A stretch of 64,000 nucleotides of DNA from Paludibacteraceae bacterium (GTDB taxonomy: Bacteria > Bacteroidota > Bacteroidia > Bacteroidales > Paludibacteraceae), in contig JAFVTU010000020.1 of the NCBI GenBank assembly GCA_017503075.1, positions 1 through 64,000 of the forward strand, in the 5' to 3' direction. This document shows positions 25,295-34,241 of the stretch, one piece after another (within the stretch, counting starts at the first letter, position 1; every line of letters starts with the position of its first letter). The translations under genes were made by a program, and so were the position numbers. The notes under the pieces were generated by a model. That model worked only from the letters and a program-made list of their open reading frames with translations, ran no database searches and had not been told where the DNA came from.

Positions 25295-25791
25295 TTTATT
25301 TTGCAATAGAGGAGCTCTTCCCCATTGTTTTTGATTTGTATCACTTCTTCTTTGTTTAATTGTCGCGAAGGTATGTTGCAGTCAATTGCAATCATGTCTC
25401 CTTGTCGTATGGTCATCACTTTGCTCGCTTGCTCTATGGCTTCTTCCATAGTAATAATTAGTTCTTGCCAGGGATTTTCGTCTATGGATATCCATTTACC
25501 TAGTGGTAATGAATAGTCAAATGCCCAACCGCGTGTCCAATCTCCTTGTGCTACATAATCAGCTGCATAAATATTCAATCCAAGAGCTACAACATCATAG
25601 TAGCGATGAGCAAAAGCTGCAGTGATATTCTTACCTAATCGACTAATGCGTAAGACCACACAAGGAGTCATCTGTATATCATTACTCCAATCTGGGATAA
25701 AGAAAGGTTTGTGGTTGACTAGTAGGGACGAATCCCCTTTCAGTACCATCTTCACTTCTCCGCCAATATTACTAAATCCTATAATCTTCAT
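25291..25791 (-). CDS. Eroded fumarylacetoacetate hydrolase-family protein
   Basis: 166 residues. NHKPFFIPDW, RISRLGKNI and FAHRYYDVVALG match the FAH-like proteins that accompany porU in other Bacteroidales. Intact relatives are just over 200 residues. Here the N-terminal MNY-like motif, the E-x-E metal ligands (the equivalent stretch reads MTPCVVL) and about 35 central residues are missing. The C-terminus still aligns (QGDMIAIDCNIPS for the usual GDLLFTGTP). It is probably a pseudoenzyme kept for structure or for translation coupling to porU, whose start overlaps its stop (ATGA). The promoter is only nine bases from the ATG. Confidence 0.7.
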   Translation of the reverse strand: MKIIGFSNIGGEVKMVLKGDSSLLVNHKPFFIPDWSNDIQMTPCVVLRISRLGKNITAAFAHRYYDVVALGLNIYAADYVAQGDWTRGWAFDYSLPLGKWISIDENPWQELIITMEEAIEQASKVMTIRQGDMIAIDCNIPSRQLNKEEVIQIKNNGEELLYCKIK

Positions 25792-25799
25792 TTAGCCGA

Positions 25800-25807
25800 C
25801 AAAGGTA
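25800..25807 (-). promoter_or_regulatory. -7 box TACCTTTG at the head of the porU block
   Basis: Exact consensus ending nine bases before the start codon at 25791, which predicts a leader of only a few bases. It probably drives FAH-like, porU, porV, ispF and possibly the genes after them. Confidence 0.7.
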
Positions 25808-25879
25808 CGAAAAATATTGTACGCACGCAAGCGTTTCACAACAAAATACATATCATTCTTAAAAAAATAGCCTCCTTTT

Positions 25880-27193
25880 TTACTTTGCACGAATAAATAT
25901 TTGTACAGGTGTGCCATTAAAATCCCACCATTCACGTAGTTTGTTCTCCAAAAAACGGCGATAAGGCTCTTTCACATATTGTGGCAGATTGGCGAAGAAC
26001 ACAAACGTAGGAATTTGTGTATTAGGCAATTGCGTACAATACTTGATTTTGATATACTTGCCCTTCGTTGCTGGTGGGGGATAGTTCTCAATCAATGGCA
26101 AGAAGCGTTCGTTGAGTTGCGCGGTAGGCACTTTGCGTTGCTTGTTCTCATACACGTGCAAAGCGGTCTCCATCACCTTGAAAATGCGTTGTTTCGTCAG
26201 AGCAGAAGTAAAGATAATAGGAAAGTCCTTGAATGGTGCAATACGCTCGCGGATAGCACGTTCATAACCTTTGATGTCCGCATTGGTCTTACTCTCAATC
26301 AAATCCCATTTGTTAACGCAGACTACCAATCCCTTTTTATTCTTTTGCACCAAAGAATATATATTCAAGTCTTGCGCTTCAATACCACGTGTAGCATCAA
26401 TCATCAATATACACACATCCGAGTTCTCTATCGCACGAATACTACGTACTACTGAATAATACTCCAAATCTTCATTCACTTTGGCTTTTTTGCGAATACC
26501 CGCAGTATCAACGAGATAAAAATCTTTACCAAACTTGTTGTAACGAGTGTAGATACTATCACGTGTGGTGCCAGGTATGTCGGTTACAATAGTGCGTTCT
26601 TCGCCGATAAACGCATTCAATATGCTACTTTTTCCTGCATTTGGACGACCTACAATAGCAAAACGTGGCAATTCTTCCAAATCTTCGCCAGCTACGGTGT
26701 CTTTGAAACGGCTGCAAATCTCATCCAGCAAATCGCCTGTACCTAATCCATTCTCTGCCGACAAGATATATGGCTCGCCCAAACCAAGCTTATAGAACTC
26801 TGGCGCACCATATTGTTGATCAAATTGATCCACTTTGTTTACTGCCAACACGGTCTCTTTCTTGGCTTGACGAAGTAGGTGAGCTACCTCCATATCAAAT
26901 TGCGTTACACCCGCGTTCACATCCACCACCAAGAGAATCACATCCGCTTCCTTGATGGCGAGGTTCACCTGACGGTTGATCTCGCTCTCAAACGTATCAT
27001 CGGAGTTAACTACCCATCCGCCAGTATCAATGACGGAAAATTCTTTGCCACACCATTCGCTTTTGCCGTATTGGCGGTCACGAGTAGTGCCTGCTGTATC
27101 ATTTACTATTGCTCGACGTGTTTTGGTCAAGCGGTTGAATAGGGTCGATTTCCCGACATTAGGACGACCCACTATCGCTAAAATATTTGCCAT
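25880..27193 (-). CDS. der: Ribosome-assembly GTPase Der (EngA)
   Basis: 437 residues with two tandem GTPase domains: the first with GRPNVGKST (8-16) and NKVD, the second with GRPNAGKSS (about 181-189), DTAGIRKK and NKWD. A C-terminal KH-like domain follows (from about 350). Der is essential for 50S subunit maturation. Its motifs are complete. The upstream spacer is almost wholly an 11-bp array. Confidence 0.95.
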   Translation of the reverse strand: MANILAIVGRPNVGKSTLFNRLTKTRRAIVNDTAGTTRDRQYGKSEWCGKEFSVIDTGGWVVNSDDTFESEINRQVNLAIKEADVILLVVDVNAGVTQFDMEVAHLLRQAKKETVLAVNKVDQFDQQYGAPEFYKLGLGEPYILSAENGLGTGDLLDEICSRFKDTVAGEDLEELPRFAIVGRPNAGKSSILNAFIGEERTIVTDIPGTTRDSIYTRYNKFGKDFYLVDTAGIRKKAKVNEDLEYYSVVRSIRAIENSDVCILMIDATRGIEAQDLNIYSLVQKNKKGLVVCVNKWDLIESKTNADIKGYERAIRERIAPFKDFPIIFTSALTKQRIFKVMETALHVYENKQRKVPTAQLNERFLPLIENYPPPATKGKYIKIKYCTQLPNTQIPTFVFFANLPQYVKEPYRRFLENKLREWWDFNGTPVQIFIRAK

Positions 27194-27223
27194 AGTATTT
27201 TTGTTTTTTTATAATTCTTAGTT

Positions 27224-27342
27224 GCCTATTATATGCCTATTGTTTGCCACCTATTTGCCACCTGCCTTCATAGAGACCTCATAGGAACTTCATAGGGACT
27301 TCATCGGAACCTCACCGAGCCTTTACCGTGACTTCTTCGTGC
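27224..27342. repeat. 11-bp array, about eleven units
   Basis: The clearest array in the window. GCCTATTATAT, GCCTATTGTTT, GCCACCTATTT at the left pass into CCTCATAGGAA, CTTCATAGGGA, CTTCATCGGAA, CCTCACCGAGC and CTTTACCGTGA, always at 11-bp steps over 119 bp. It fills the gap between der and slyD. The motif GGAACTT-CATAGGGACTT is also found near 8755 in GGGAACTTATGGGACTCT. Confidence 0.7.
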
Positions 27343-27352
27343 CATCTACGGA

Positions 27353-27931
27353 CTAACAATTGCAGTTTCCGCAGCCTCCTTCTTGGCAATCACCGCCACA
27401 GTCTCCGCCATTGCAATGACCGCCACAGCCGCCACAACCGCGATGGTGCAGTGCTTTCAACTCACCTTCGGTCACGTCGCGAAGATTCAATACCTTGCCC
27501 ACAAAGTGCAAGTTCTCGCCTGCCAATGGGTGGTTGAGGTCAATGGTCACGTTATCTGCGGTGATCTCTGCTATCTGTGCATTGATGACTTGTCCATCTG
27601 CTGTGTTCATAGGTACGATAGCACCTACATATACGCGTTCACTATCGAACTCGCCATCGCCATTGTAAAACATCTTCTTATCCAAGGTCAGTACGCCTTC
27701 ATCGTCATACTCGCCATATGCGTCTTGGCAGGCGATGCGGAAATCAAATGCTTCGCCCTCTGCCAAACCTTCCATTTGTTGCTCAAAGGCAGGCAACATC
27801 ATGCCTTCGCCGTGGCAATATACCAATGGAGCTTCAGCGGTAGCTTTCTCCATCAATTCTTCTTGTCCATTTTCGCCATCTACGTACAAATCGTACTCCA
27901 GCGTTACTACTTTCTTTGCTTCAATTTTCAT
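27353..27931 (-). CDS. slyD: FKBP-type peptidyl-prolyl isomerase SlyD
   Basis: 192 residues. The N-terminal half is a SlyD-type FKBP with an IF (insert-in-flap) domain; LVYCHGEGMMLPAFEQQMEG and DLNHPLAGENLHFVGKVL are typical. The C-terminus is a Cys/His-rich metal-binding tail with eight cysteines in the last 31 residues (HHRGCGGCGGHC, then CGGDC and CGNCNC). It acts as a folding helper and can hold nickel or zinc. The tail is a normal SlyD feature but is especially cysteine-rich here. Confidence 0.9.
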   Translation of the reverse strand: MKIEAKKVVTLEYDLYVDGENGQEELMEKATAEAPLVYCHGEGMMLPAFEQQMEGLAEGEAFDFRIACQDAYGEYDDEGVLTLDKKMFYNGDGEFDSERVYVGAIVPMNTADGQVINAQIAEITADNVTIDLNHPLAGENLHFVGKVLNLRDVTEGELKALHHRGCGGCGGHCNGGDCGGDCQEGGCGNCNC

Positions 27932-27945
27932 ATTTTCTTAACTTT

Positions 27946-27994
27946 TTAACTCTAAACTCTAAACGGTAGCGGCTCAGCCGCGTTCACTAAACAC
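27946..27994. repeat. CTAAAC repeats around palindrome GCGGCT-C-AGCCGC
   Basis: CTCTAAACTCTAAACGGTAG, the perfect palindrome at 27969-27981, then CACTAAAC. It lies upstream of slyD on its strand and just before the lptD stop. It is the clearest intergenic match to the element found inside ligA at 55165-55221. Confidence 0.6.
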
Positions 27995-27998
27995 AAAA

Positions 27999-30767
27999 CT
28001 ACCACCAATCAATCCGCTTACCTGTGGCATCACTGCTACTCTTATCATATTTCAAATCGGCTAACATGCCGGCATTAACACCGATATGGAATGTATAACT
28101 TTTATATGGACCGAATGGCACAAAACTGGCATTCATACTCCAACAGTGTAAGTCGCGGCTGACATTTATGCTAGTATATGATAGTTTCTTTGCACTCACG
28201 TCGTAACTGAGTGAAGTGCTTGCCTTCCAACCGCTACCTAAGCCGATTGATGCGGAGAAACTCAAGTTGTGCATAAATCCCATCTTGGGGTAATTGCGTT
28301 TCTCATCCCATTCCGAGCCCATCGCACCATATCGCAAACTATATGATACGCTCAAACTCCAAGGAATCTTTGCAAATAGATAACCATCGTCAGTGACGTT
28401 GTCTTTATCTCTGTCTTTAGCTTTTTTCTTAGAAGGTACTTCTGGCTCAATAAGTTCTCCAGTCAAAGGGTCAATCGTAGGCTCAGTTGCAACATCATCT
28501 TTCTCTTGTTCTTGATTATTTCCTCCAGAATCCTTGTCAAACCAGCGTTTCACTACATCATTGTTGAATGTATAACTAAAACTAGTACTCGTACCTAAGA
28601 AATGTGGGAATCTGCCATGATTCCAATATAATTCATTACAACGGACACGGCGACCTGTTGGAGTAGTTGTGTACATGTATGGGTCAAACTGTCCACTTAA
28701 GTTAATCGTGTAATTAACTTTAGGAATTTTTATACGCAGGTTAACTGAAAAATTCTGCCAATTCATGGAATCAGCGATGAAGTTATATCCGCCACTAATG
28801 CTTAAGTTGTCAATGATGCTATATACTTTGTATGGTTCTTTCCCCGTAGTGTCCTTATCATTGCGTAATTTCATTTCGAGGTTATTACCGAGTGAGAAAT
28901 TAAGGGTGGCTGCGGCACCTCTACCAGGAGCTTCTTTGAAACGAGAGTAGTGAATCACTTCGTATATTGGCAATCCATTTTCATCTAACTTTGGAACAAT
29001 GTTACCTGCAGCATCGCGTGTCGTAACTGGTTGATCATAACTGCCATAGAAACCGCCATAACGCTTAGCCCAGTAATCTTTTCCAAAATCGGGACGATAG
29101 TTAAAGCTGATAGACGGTGTCATCACATGGCGGAAACGGTCCACTTTGTCGCCAAACCATTTGCGAAAGGGGATATAGAAACCATATAGTTTGGTAGACA
29201 TACTGATGCTGGCATTGAAGTCGTACACGTTGTAGAAGCCCATGACGGTATCTTTCTGCACTTGGTTGAGTTCTTCGTTCCAACTCTGATCCACACGTGA
29301 GAAAAACATCCGATCTGTAAATGTAATACTTGGAGTGATACTCAAATATTTAAATGCAGTGAACGATGCCGAACTACTAAGAGTATGCTTTAAGCGATTA
29401 TCCCAATCTTTTACAAAATTCGATTTAAAGAAATAATCTTCTTTGCACGTAATAGAGTTGGTAAAACTACCATTATATTGCAAACTAATCTTCTCATACC
29501 ACTTCTCTTTACCTACACGCTGTTTGCGCTTGAACGGGTATATTCGACTCATACTCACAGTTAAACTGGGTAAATTAACATTTAATGTAGAGTCTTTGTT
29601 ACGTTGAGTTAAGTTCATACTCAGTCCGATATTCCATGGACTATCGGGGAAACGTTGCGTATAACTGATACTACTACTAGTGGTATTTTCGGAGTTTGCT
29701 TGTACATTATAGTAACTATTGATGTTGCTTCGATTGTATCCCGCAGTCTTAAAATTTACACTTGCAGAGAAGTTGTTGTATGGGTTAGCTTTTGCATCTT
29801 GTGAATGTGTCCACTGTATGCTTAAGTTCTTGTTCACACTATAGTCAGGCATATCTTTCTCTCCAATAACATCCCAACGATAATTGACGCTGAAACTACC
29901 ACTGAATTTATATCGTTTTATGTATCTGCTTCGCGCGTTGATAGCCCATGTGCCGCGCGTGTAAATATCTCCCGTAATTTGCAAGTCCATATAATCATTG
30001 ATGGCAAAGTAATAACCCAGTCCTGATAGGTATAATCCGCGAGTGTAGTCATCGCCAAAGTTTGGCATGATGAGTCCGCTAGAGTATTTACTGGTAAATG
30101 GGAAAAAACCAAATGGAATAGCTAGAGGCAATGGTACATCACCCACTACTAGATATGCAGGACCTGTAGCTATGTAGTCGCCTGGTTTTACTTTGGCTTT
30201 GGTCATGTGCAGATAGAAGTGTGGATGGTCGTGTTGATCGCAAGTGGTGTACTTACCTGCCGCCATCATCAATACATCATCCCCAACTTTTTTTGTCTTG
30301 CCAGCAAGTATATATCCTTCTCCTTGCTCTGTGACGGCATTGAGAATTAGTCCCTTTTGTGTTCGTAGATTGTATGTGATTTCGTCTGTTTCATACTCGT
30401 CGTTGCCTTCGGAGAAGATGGGCTTACCTATCCATTCGTTTTCTATTGTATCAAACACTCCTTTCGCATAAAGTGTACTACTATCCATATGCACTCGTAT
30501 ATACTCGGCGGTTAACTCCATGCTCTTGTATTTGAGATCACCGCTACCATACATATGCGCGATGCCATTGCCCATAATTACCATGGAATCGGAGGAAGTG
30601 TATTCAATTTTTGCGTCAATAGGATTAGTCTTTGGTTGTGTTTTCAAGCTGTTGTTTCCGATACTATCACTAGATATGGATACACTATCTCGTACCACAT
30701 CTTGTGCCAATATTGGTGCTGCTAATTGCAGCATTCCCAGCAATAATATGAGTAGTTTATTATTCAA
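27999..30767 (-). CDS. LPS-assembly protein LptD-like outer-membrane protein
   Basis: 922 residues with a signal peptide (1-21, AAPILA-QD). An OstA/LptA-like periplasmic beta-jellyroll follows (about 50-230, with GNGIAHMYGSGDLKYKSMEL and related turns) and a very large C-terminal barrel. A low-complexity acidic/lysine stretch (about 755-805) is inserted in a loop. In Bacteroidetes this is the LptD equivalent that inserts LPS into the outer leaflet, fitting the lpxK and msbA-like genes nearby. The ATG at 30767 is 65 bases from the promoter at 30832-30839. Confidence 0.85.
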   Translation of the reverse strand: MNNKLLILLLGMLQLAAPILAQDVVRDSVSISSDSIGNNSLKTQPKTNPIDAKIEYTSSDSMVIMGNGIAHMYGSGDLKYKSMELTAEYIRVHMDSSTLYAKGVFDTIENEWIGKPIFSEGNDEYETDEITYNLRTQKGLILNAVTEQGEGYILAGKTKKVGDDVLMMAAGKYTTCDQHDHPHFYLHMTKAKVKPGDYIATGPAYLVVGDVPLPLAIPFGFFPFTSKYSSGLIMPNFGDDYTRGLYLSGLGYYFAINDYMDLQITGDIYTRGTWAINARSRYIKRYKFSGSFSVNYRWDVIGEKDMPDYSVNKNLSIQWTHSQDAKANPYNNFSASVNFKTAGYNRSNINSYYNVQANSENTTSSSISYTQRFPDSPWNIGLSMNLTQRNKDSTLNVNLPSLTVSMSRIYPFKRKQRVGKEKWYEKISLQYNGSFTNSITCKEDYFFKSNFVKDWDNRLKHTLSSSASFTAFKYLSITPSITFTDRMFFSRVDQSWNEELNQVQKDTVMGFYNVYDFNASISMSTKLYGFYIPFRKWFGDKVDRFRHVMTPSISFNYRPDFGKDYWAKRYGGFYGSYDQPVTTRDAAGNIVPKLDENGLPIYEVIHYSRFKEAPGRGAAATLNFSLGNNLEMKLRNDKDTTGKEPYKVYSIIDNLSISGGYNFIADSMNWQNFSVNLRIKIPKVNYTINLSGQFDPYMYTTTPTGRRVRCNELYWNHGRFPHFLGTSTSFSYTFNNDVVKRWFDKDSGGNNQEQEKDDVATEPTIDPLTGELIEPEVPSKKKAKDRDKDNVTDDGYLFAKIPWSLSVSYSLRYGAMGSEWDEKRNYPKMGFMHNLSFSASIGLGSGWKASTSLSYDVSAKKLSYTSINVSRDLHCWSMNASFVPFGPYKSYTFHIGVNAGMLADLKYDKSSSDATGKRIDWW

Positions 30768-30831
30768 CTTCCGTTAAGTATCTTTACTTTATTCTCTTTA
30801 CACGCATGCGCGCGTTATGCAAAAAAACGTA

Positions 30832-30839
30832 CAAAGGTA
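30832..30839 (-). promoter_or_regulatory. -7 box TACCTTTG for lptD
   Basis: Exact consensus on the minus strand 65 bases before the lptD start. Confidence 0.65.
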
Positions 30840-31227
30840 CGACTTTTTTTTGAATCCTGCAAATAAATCTGTTCGTTCTTCTATTAATTTAAACTTTAAT
30901 CGAATATTTTATGACTGCCTTGTGTCAGTGTATTTGTGATGTTTTTATAATGTTTTTTAACAAATGTAGGAATGGCTGAGTTGGCGATATTCTGCTACTT
31001 GTTATCTGACAATTCTTATTGAAAATAACTACTTTACATATGTGTTAGATTGTGCATTTTTTGAAATCATTGTTTTTTTAATTGATGCTATTTTTGTTGT
31101 GATTTTGTTAATATATATTAAATGTTTTCTGCTGTTTTATGCTGGTGCATTTCTTGTGTAAGAAAGTTATTGTTGAAGTTTTTTGCATATTTTATTCTTT
31201 AAATTTGTATGTTTGCAAAACTTTTAC

Positions 31228-31235
31228 TACCTTTG
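31228..31235 (+). promoter_or_regulatory. -7 box TACCTTTG for tamL
   Basis: Exact consensus 13 bases before the ATG at 31249, so the leader would be under ten bases. It also rules out the longer reading frame from 31183. Confidence 0.7.
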
Positions 31236-31248
31236 CAAACTGGTTACT

Positions 31249-33537
31249 ATGCGCGAGCGCGTGATAAATATTGTTGTTTTGCTTAAGAGGTCAATCGCAG
31301 GATTGTCCTTGCTGGTTTGTTGTGTCTGCTTTACGGCATGTAATGTAACGAAGTTCGTACCTCAAGGCGAGTTTCTGCTCAATGATGTTAAAGTTAAAGT
31401 ACAGGATACTAAGCAGGTACCATCTAGTGATTTGATGAAGTATGTACAGCAGAAGCAAAATACTGAAATACTTGGATTTTGGAAATTGCAACTTGATATC
31501 TATAATACAGCACCAGAGGATACTGCTTCATGGCTTAGTAGAAATGCGCGTAGGATAGGTGAGGCTCCCGTGATTTATTCACCAGACTTAACGGAGTCTA
31601 GTTGCTGGCAGCTTACTCAGGCAATGAAGAATAAAGGCTACTTTTTGACTCAGGTTGATACTATAGTTACTAGAAATAAGAGAAAAGTCAATCTGATATA
31701 TGAGGTGACGGCTAATCAAGCTTATAGTATTGGTGAATACAGGATCTGCGTGGATAATCAAGAATTAGCTGATATCGCTACGAATGAGAAAACTAGTCTC
31801 GTTCAAGAGGGTATGCAATTTGATACAGATTTACTCAATCAAGAGCGAAAAAGGGTGGCGAGTGTAATGAGAAGAAGAGGATACTATTATTTTGATGAAG
31901 AGTTGCTTTACTATCAAGCAGATAGCGCGAAGCATGAGGGGAAAGTAGATTTGGAGATGAAATTGATAGATAGCCTTAACATTGTTGAAGGATACGATAA
32001 AATTTTTCGTAAATATAGAATAGCAAAGGTGTTTTTTCATATAGATTATGATACTACTCGTATATCGCAATCTGAAGAAATGTATTCAAATAGTGTGGGG
32101 AATTATGTTTTTACTTGGGGAGGTAAGAAACTCTTACGTGACAAAGTATTGATACGCAATTGTCCTATTCGCCCTGGCGATTTGTATAGCGAATATTTGC
32201 TAGAGAGAGCGTATGTACGACTCAATCAGTTAGCACCTATAAAATATGTGGATATCAATTTCGAACCTGTATATAATGGTTCATCTAATGCAGATACATT
32301 ATTAAATTGCCATGTGGTGTTGTCGCGTAATAAACTCAATTCTGTTTCTGCAGAAATAGAAGGTACTTATTCTGCAGGTGATTGGGGAGTCGCATTAGGA
32401 GCTGGATATATGAATCGCAATCTCTTTAAAGGAGCAGAGGAAATGTCTGTCAATGCGCGTGCTAGTTATGAGTGGCGTCAAAACGGAGGACGAGCTATTG
32501 AGGCTAAAGCGGCAGCTGAGTTGAAATTCCCATCTGATGTTGCAGTTAACATTAGTTATAATTTTCAAAATAGGCCAGACGAATATACTCGTTCAATCTT
32601 TGGAGCGGGATTAAACTATACTATCAACCAATCACACCTGGGTTTGAATCATCAATTTCGTTTTATTGATATTAGTTATGTTTATTTGCCGTGGATTAGT
32701 GATGTGTTCCGTGATCAATTCTTACAACCAACTAATATCCTCAAATATTCTTACGAAAACCACTTTATTGTAGGGTTAGGTTATTCGGGACATTATACCT
32801 CATTCCGTGCTCGCAATCCGCATCGATCATATTGGAATTTATATTATAATATTGAAACAGCGGGTAACTTGCTGCGTGCATTGGCAAAGCCTCTGAAACT
32901 ATCTACAGACCAGGAGTCTGGCAACTATATTCTTTTCAATACACAGTTTGCACAGTTTGCAAAAGCAGATTTTTCAGCAACTTATAACCAAATGTTGCAC
33001 CCAAATCATCGCCTTGTTTTTCATGCGGATTTAGGTCTGGCGGTTCCCTATGGAAATTCGCAAACAATTCCTTTCGAAAAACGCTATTTTGCTGGTGGCG
33101 CTAATAGTGTACGTGGATGGTCCGCACGTACACTTGGACCTGGAGGGTATAGAGGAAATGGCAAGTTAATAGATTTTAACAACCAATCAGGAGATGTTAA
33201 GTTGAATTTGAACGTGGAATACCGTGCTAAAGTATGGTCTATTATAGAGCTCGCTGCGTTTTTTGATGCAGGAAATATATGGACAGTGTTTGATTATGAG
33301 GCACAGCCAAATGGTGTGTTCAAATGGAATCAATTCTATAAGCAGATAGCCATGGCATATGGTGTGGGATTGCGTTTAGATTTCTCGTTCTTTATATTCC
33401 GCGTGGATTTTGGTGTTAAACTATATGATCCTAGTTTGCTTTACAATGGCTCCGGTAAACAATGGCGTACCGTGTCGAATGGCTTGAATTGGAAGGATGA
33501 CATGGCGTTCCACTTTGCCATCGGCTATCCGTTCTAA
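31249..33537 (+). CDS. TamA/BamA-family outer-membrane lipoprotein (TamL)
   Basis: 762 residues from the ATG at 31249. The signal peptide ends in a lipobox (VCFTACN, cysteine about residue 30), so the protein is a lipoprotein. Then come POTRA-like repeats (about 50-370) and a 16-strand BamA-type barrel, with the RYFAGGANSVRGW loop (lid-lock motif VRGW) near residue 625 and a terminal strand ending FHFAIGYPF. Bacteroidetes carry such a lipoprotein variant, TamL, working with TamB in outer-membrane assembly; tamB is not in the window. The gene is more AT-rich than the exporter operon. Confidence 0.85.
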   Translation: MRERVINIVVLLKRSIAGLSLLVCCVCFTACNVTKFVPQGEFLLNDVKVKVQDTKQVPSSDLMKYVQQKQNTEILGFWKLQLDIYNTAPEDTASWLSRNARRIGEAPVIYSPDLTESSCWQLTQAMKNKGYFLTQVDTIVTRNKRKVNLIYEVTANQAYSIGEYRICVDNQELADIATNEKTSLVQEGMQFDTDLLNQERKRVASVMRRRGYYYFDEELLYYQADSAKHEGKVDLEMKLIDSLNIVEGYDKIFRKYRIAKVFFHIDYDTTRISQSEEMYSNSVGNYVFTWGGKKLLRDKVLIRNCPIRPGDLYSEYLLERAYVRLNQLAPIKYVDINFEPVYNGSSNADTLLNCHVVLSRNKLNSVSAEIEGTYSAGDWGVALGAGYMNRNLFKGAEEMSVNARASYEWRQNGGRAIEAKAAAELKFPSDVAVNISYNFQNRPDEYTRSIFGAGLNYTINQSHLGLNHQFRFIDISYVYLPWISDVFRDQFLQPTNILKYSYENHFIVGLGYSGHYTSFRARNPHRSYWNLYYNIETAGNLLRALAKPLKLSTDQESGNYILFNTQFAQFAKADFSATYNQMLHPNHRLVFHADLGLAVPYGNSQTIPFEKRYFAGGANSVRGWSARTLGPGGYRGNGKLIDFNNQSGDVKLNLNVEYRAKVWSIIELAAFFDAGNIWTVFDYEAQPNGVFKWNQFYKQIAMAYGVGLRLDFSFFIFRVDFGVKLYDPSLLYNGSGKQWRTVSNGLNWKDDMAFHFAIGYPF

Positions 33538-33551
33538 TATCGGTTGTTAAT

Positions 33552-34172
33552 ATGTTAGAAGCATCGTACATAAAGGGGGTTATTGAGGCTGGCTGTGATG
33601 AAGCAGGTCGTGGACCGTTAGCTGGCAGTGTATTTGCGGCGGCTGTAGTGTTAGATTCTGATATAATTACTAACCAACTGCATACTCACTGGCTAGAGAT
33701 GCTCAATGACTCCAAACAACTAACCGAAAACGAACGCATTTTCTTGCGTCCAAACATAGAGCGATATGCCACAGCTTGGGCAGTTGTAGAGGTGACAGCA
33801 GAGGAAATAGATAGGATAAACATATTAAACGCTTCTATTATTGGTATGCAGCGAGCTTTGGACAAATTGCCGATAACGCCTCAGCATATAATTGTAGATG
33901 GCAATAAGTGGAAACCCTATATACCTAAAGGAGAAGTTATGGAGATTCCTGCTCGTACGATTGTAAAGGGAGATGGAAAATATTTATCGATAGCAGCAGC
34001 AAGCGTACTCGCAAAGACTTATCGCGATGAATATATGATGCGATTGCACGAGCAATATCCTCAGTATCATTGGGATACCAATATGGGGTATCCCACCAAA
34101 GCGCACTACGAGGCTATCCGGAAGTATGGTATTACGCCCTATCATCGCAAGACGTTTAAACTGCTCAAATAA
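33552..34172 (+). CDS. rnhB: Ribonuclease HII
   Basis: 206 residues. Removes RNA from RNA:DNA hybrids, including single ribonucleotides. The metal-binding GCDEAGRGPLAG (Asp16, Glu17) is intact, with DSKQLTENER, the IIVDGNKWKP strand carrying the third acidic residue, and AAASVLAKTYRD. It follows tamL by 14 bases and precedes sppA. Confidence 0.94.
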   Translation: MLEASYIKGVIEAGCDEAGRGPLAGSVFAAAVVLDSDIITNQLHTHWLEMLNDSKQLTENERIFLRPNIERYATAWAVVEVTAEEIDRINILNASIIGMQRALDKLPITPQHIIVDGNKWKPYIPKGEVMEIPARTIVKGDGKYLSIAAASVLAKTYRDEYMMRLHEQYPQYHWDTNMGYPTKAHYEAIRKYGITPYHRKTFKLLK

Positions 34173-34241
34173 ACATTTATAACTTTTGAAACTTAGAAAC
34201 AAGCGCCAATGGCGCGTGAAACTTTTAAAACTTTATAACAC
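34173..34241. repeat. GAAACTT repeats around palindrome GCGCC-AAT-GGCGC
   Basis: AACTTTTGAAACTTAGAAAC, the palindrome at 34203-34215, then GAAACTTTTAAAACTTTATAAC. Direct repeats flank a GC palindrome directly before the sppA start. Same layout as at 27946, but with a different repeat word. Confidence 0.55.

Larger units (their letters stand above)
30768..31248. other. 481-bp AT-rich divergent spacer between lptD and tamL
   Basis: No gene is supported. The lptD promoter lies at the left (30832-30839) and the tamL promoter at the right (31228-31235). A small alternating palindrome (ACGCATGCGCGCGTT, about 30802-30816) sits in the lptD leader. The roughly 390 bp between the promoters is strongly AT-rich, with T-runs but no clear hairpin; I see nothing further that can be named. 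Confidence 0.5.

Noticed and set aside
27224-27342. CRISPR array
   Set aside because: The 11-bp units have no constant repeat and spacer division, and no cas genes are present.
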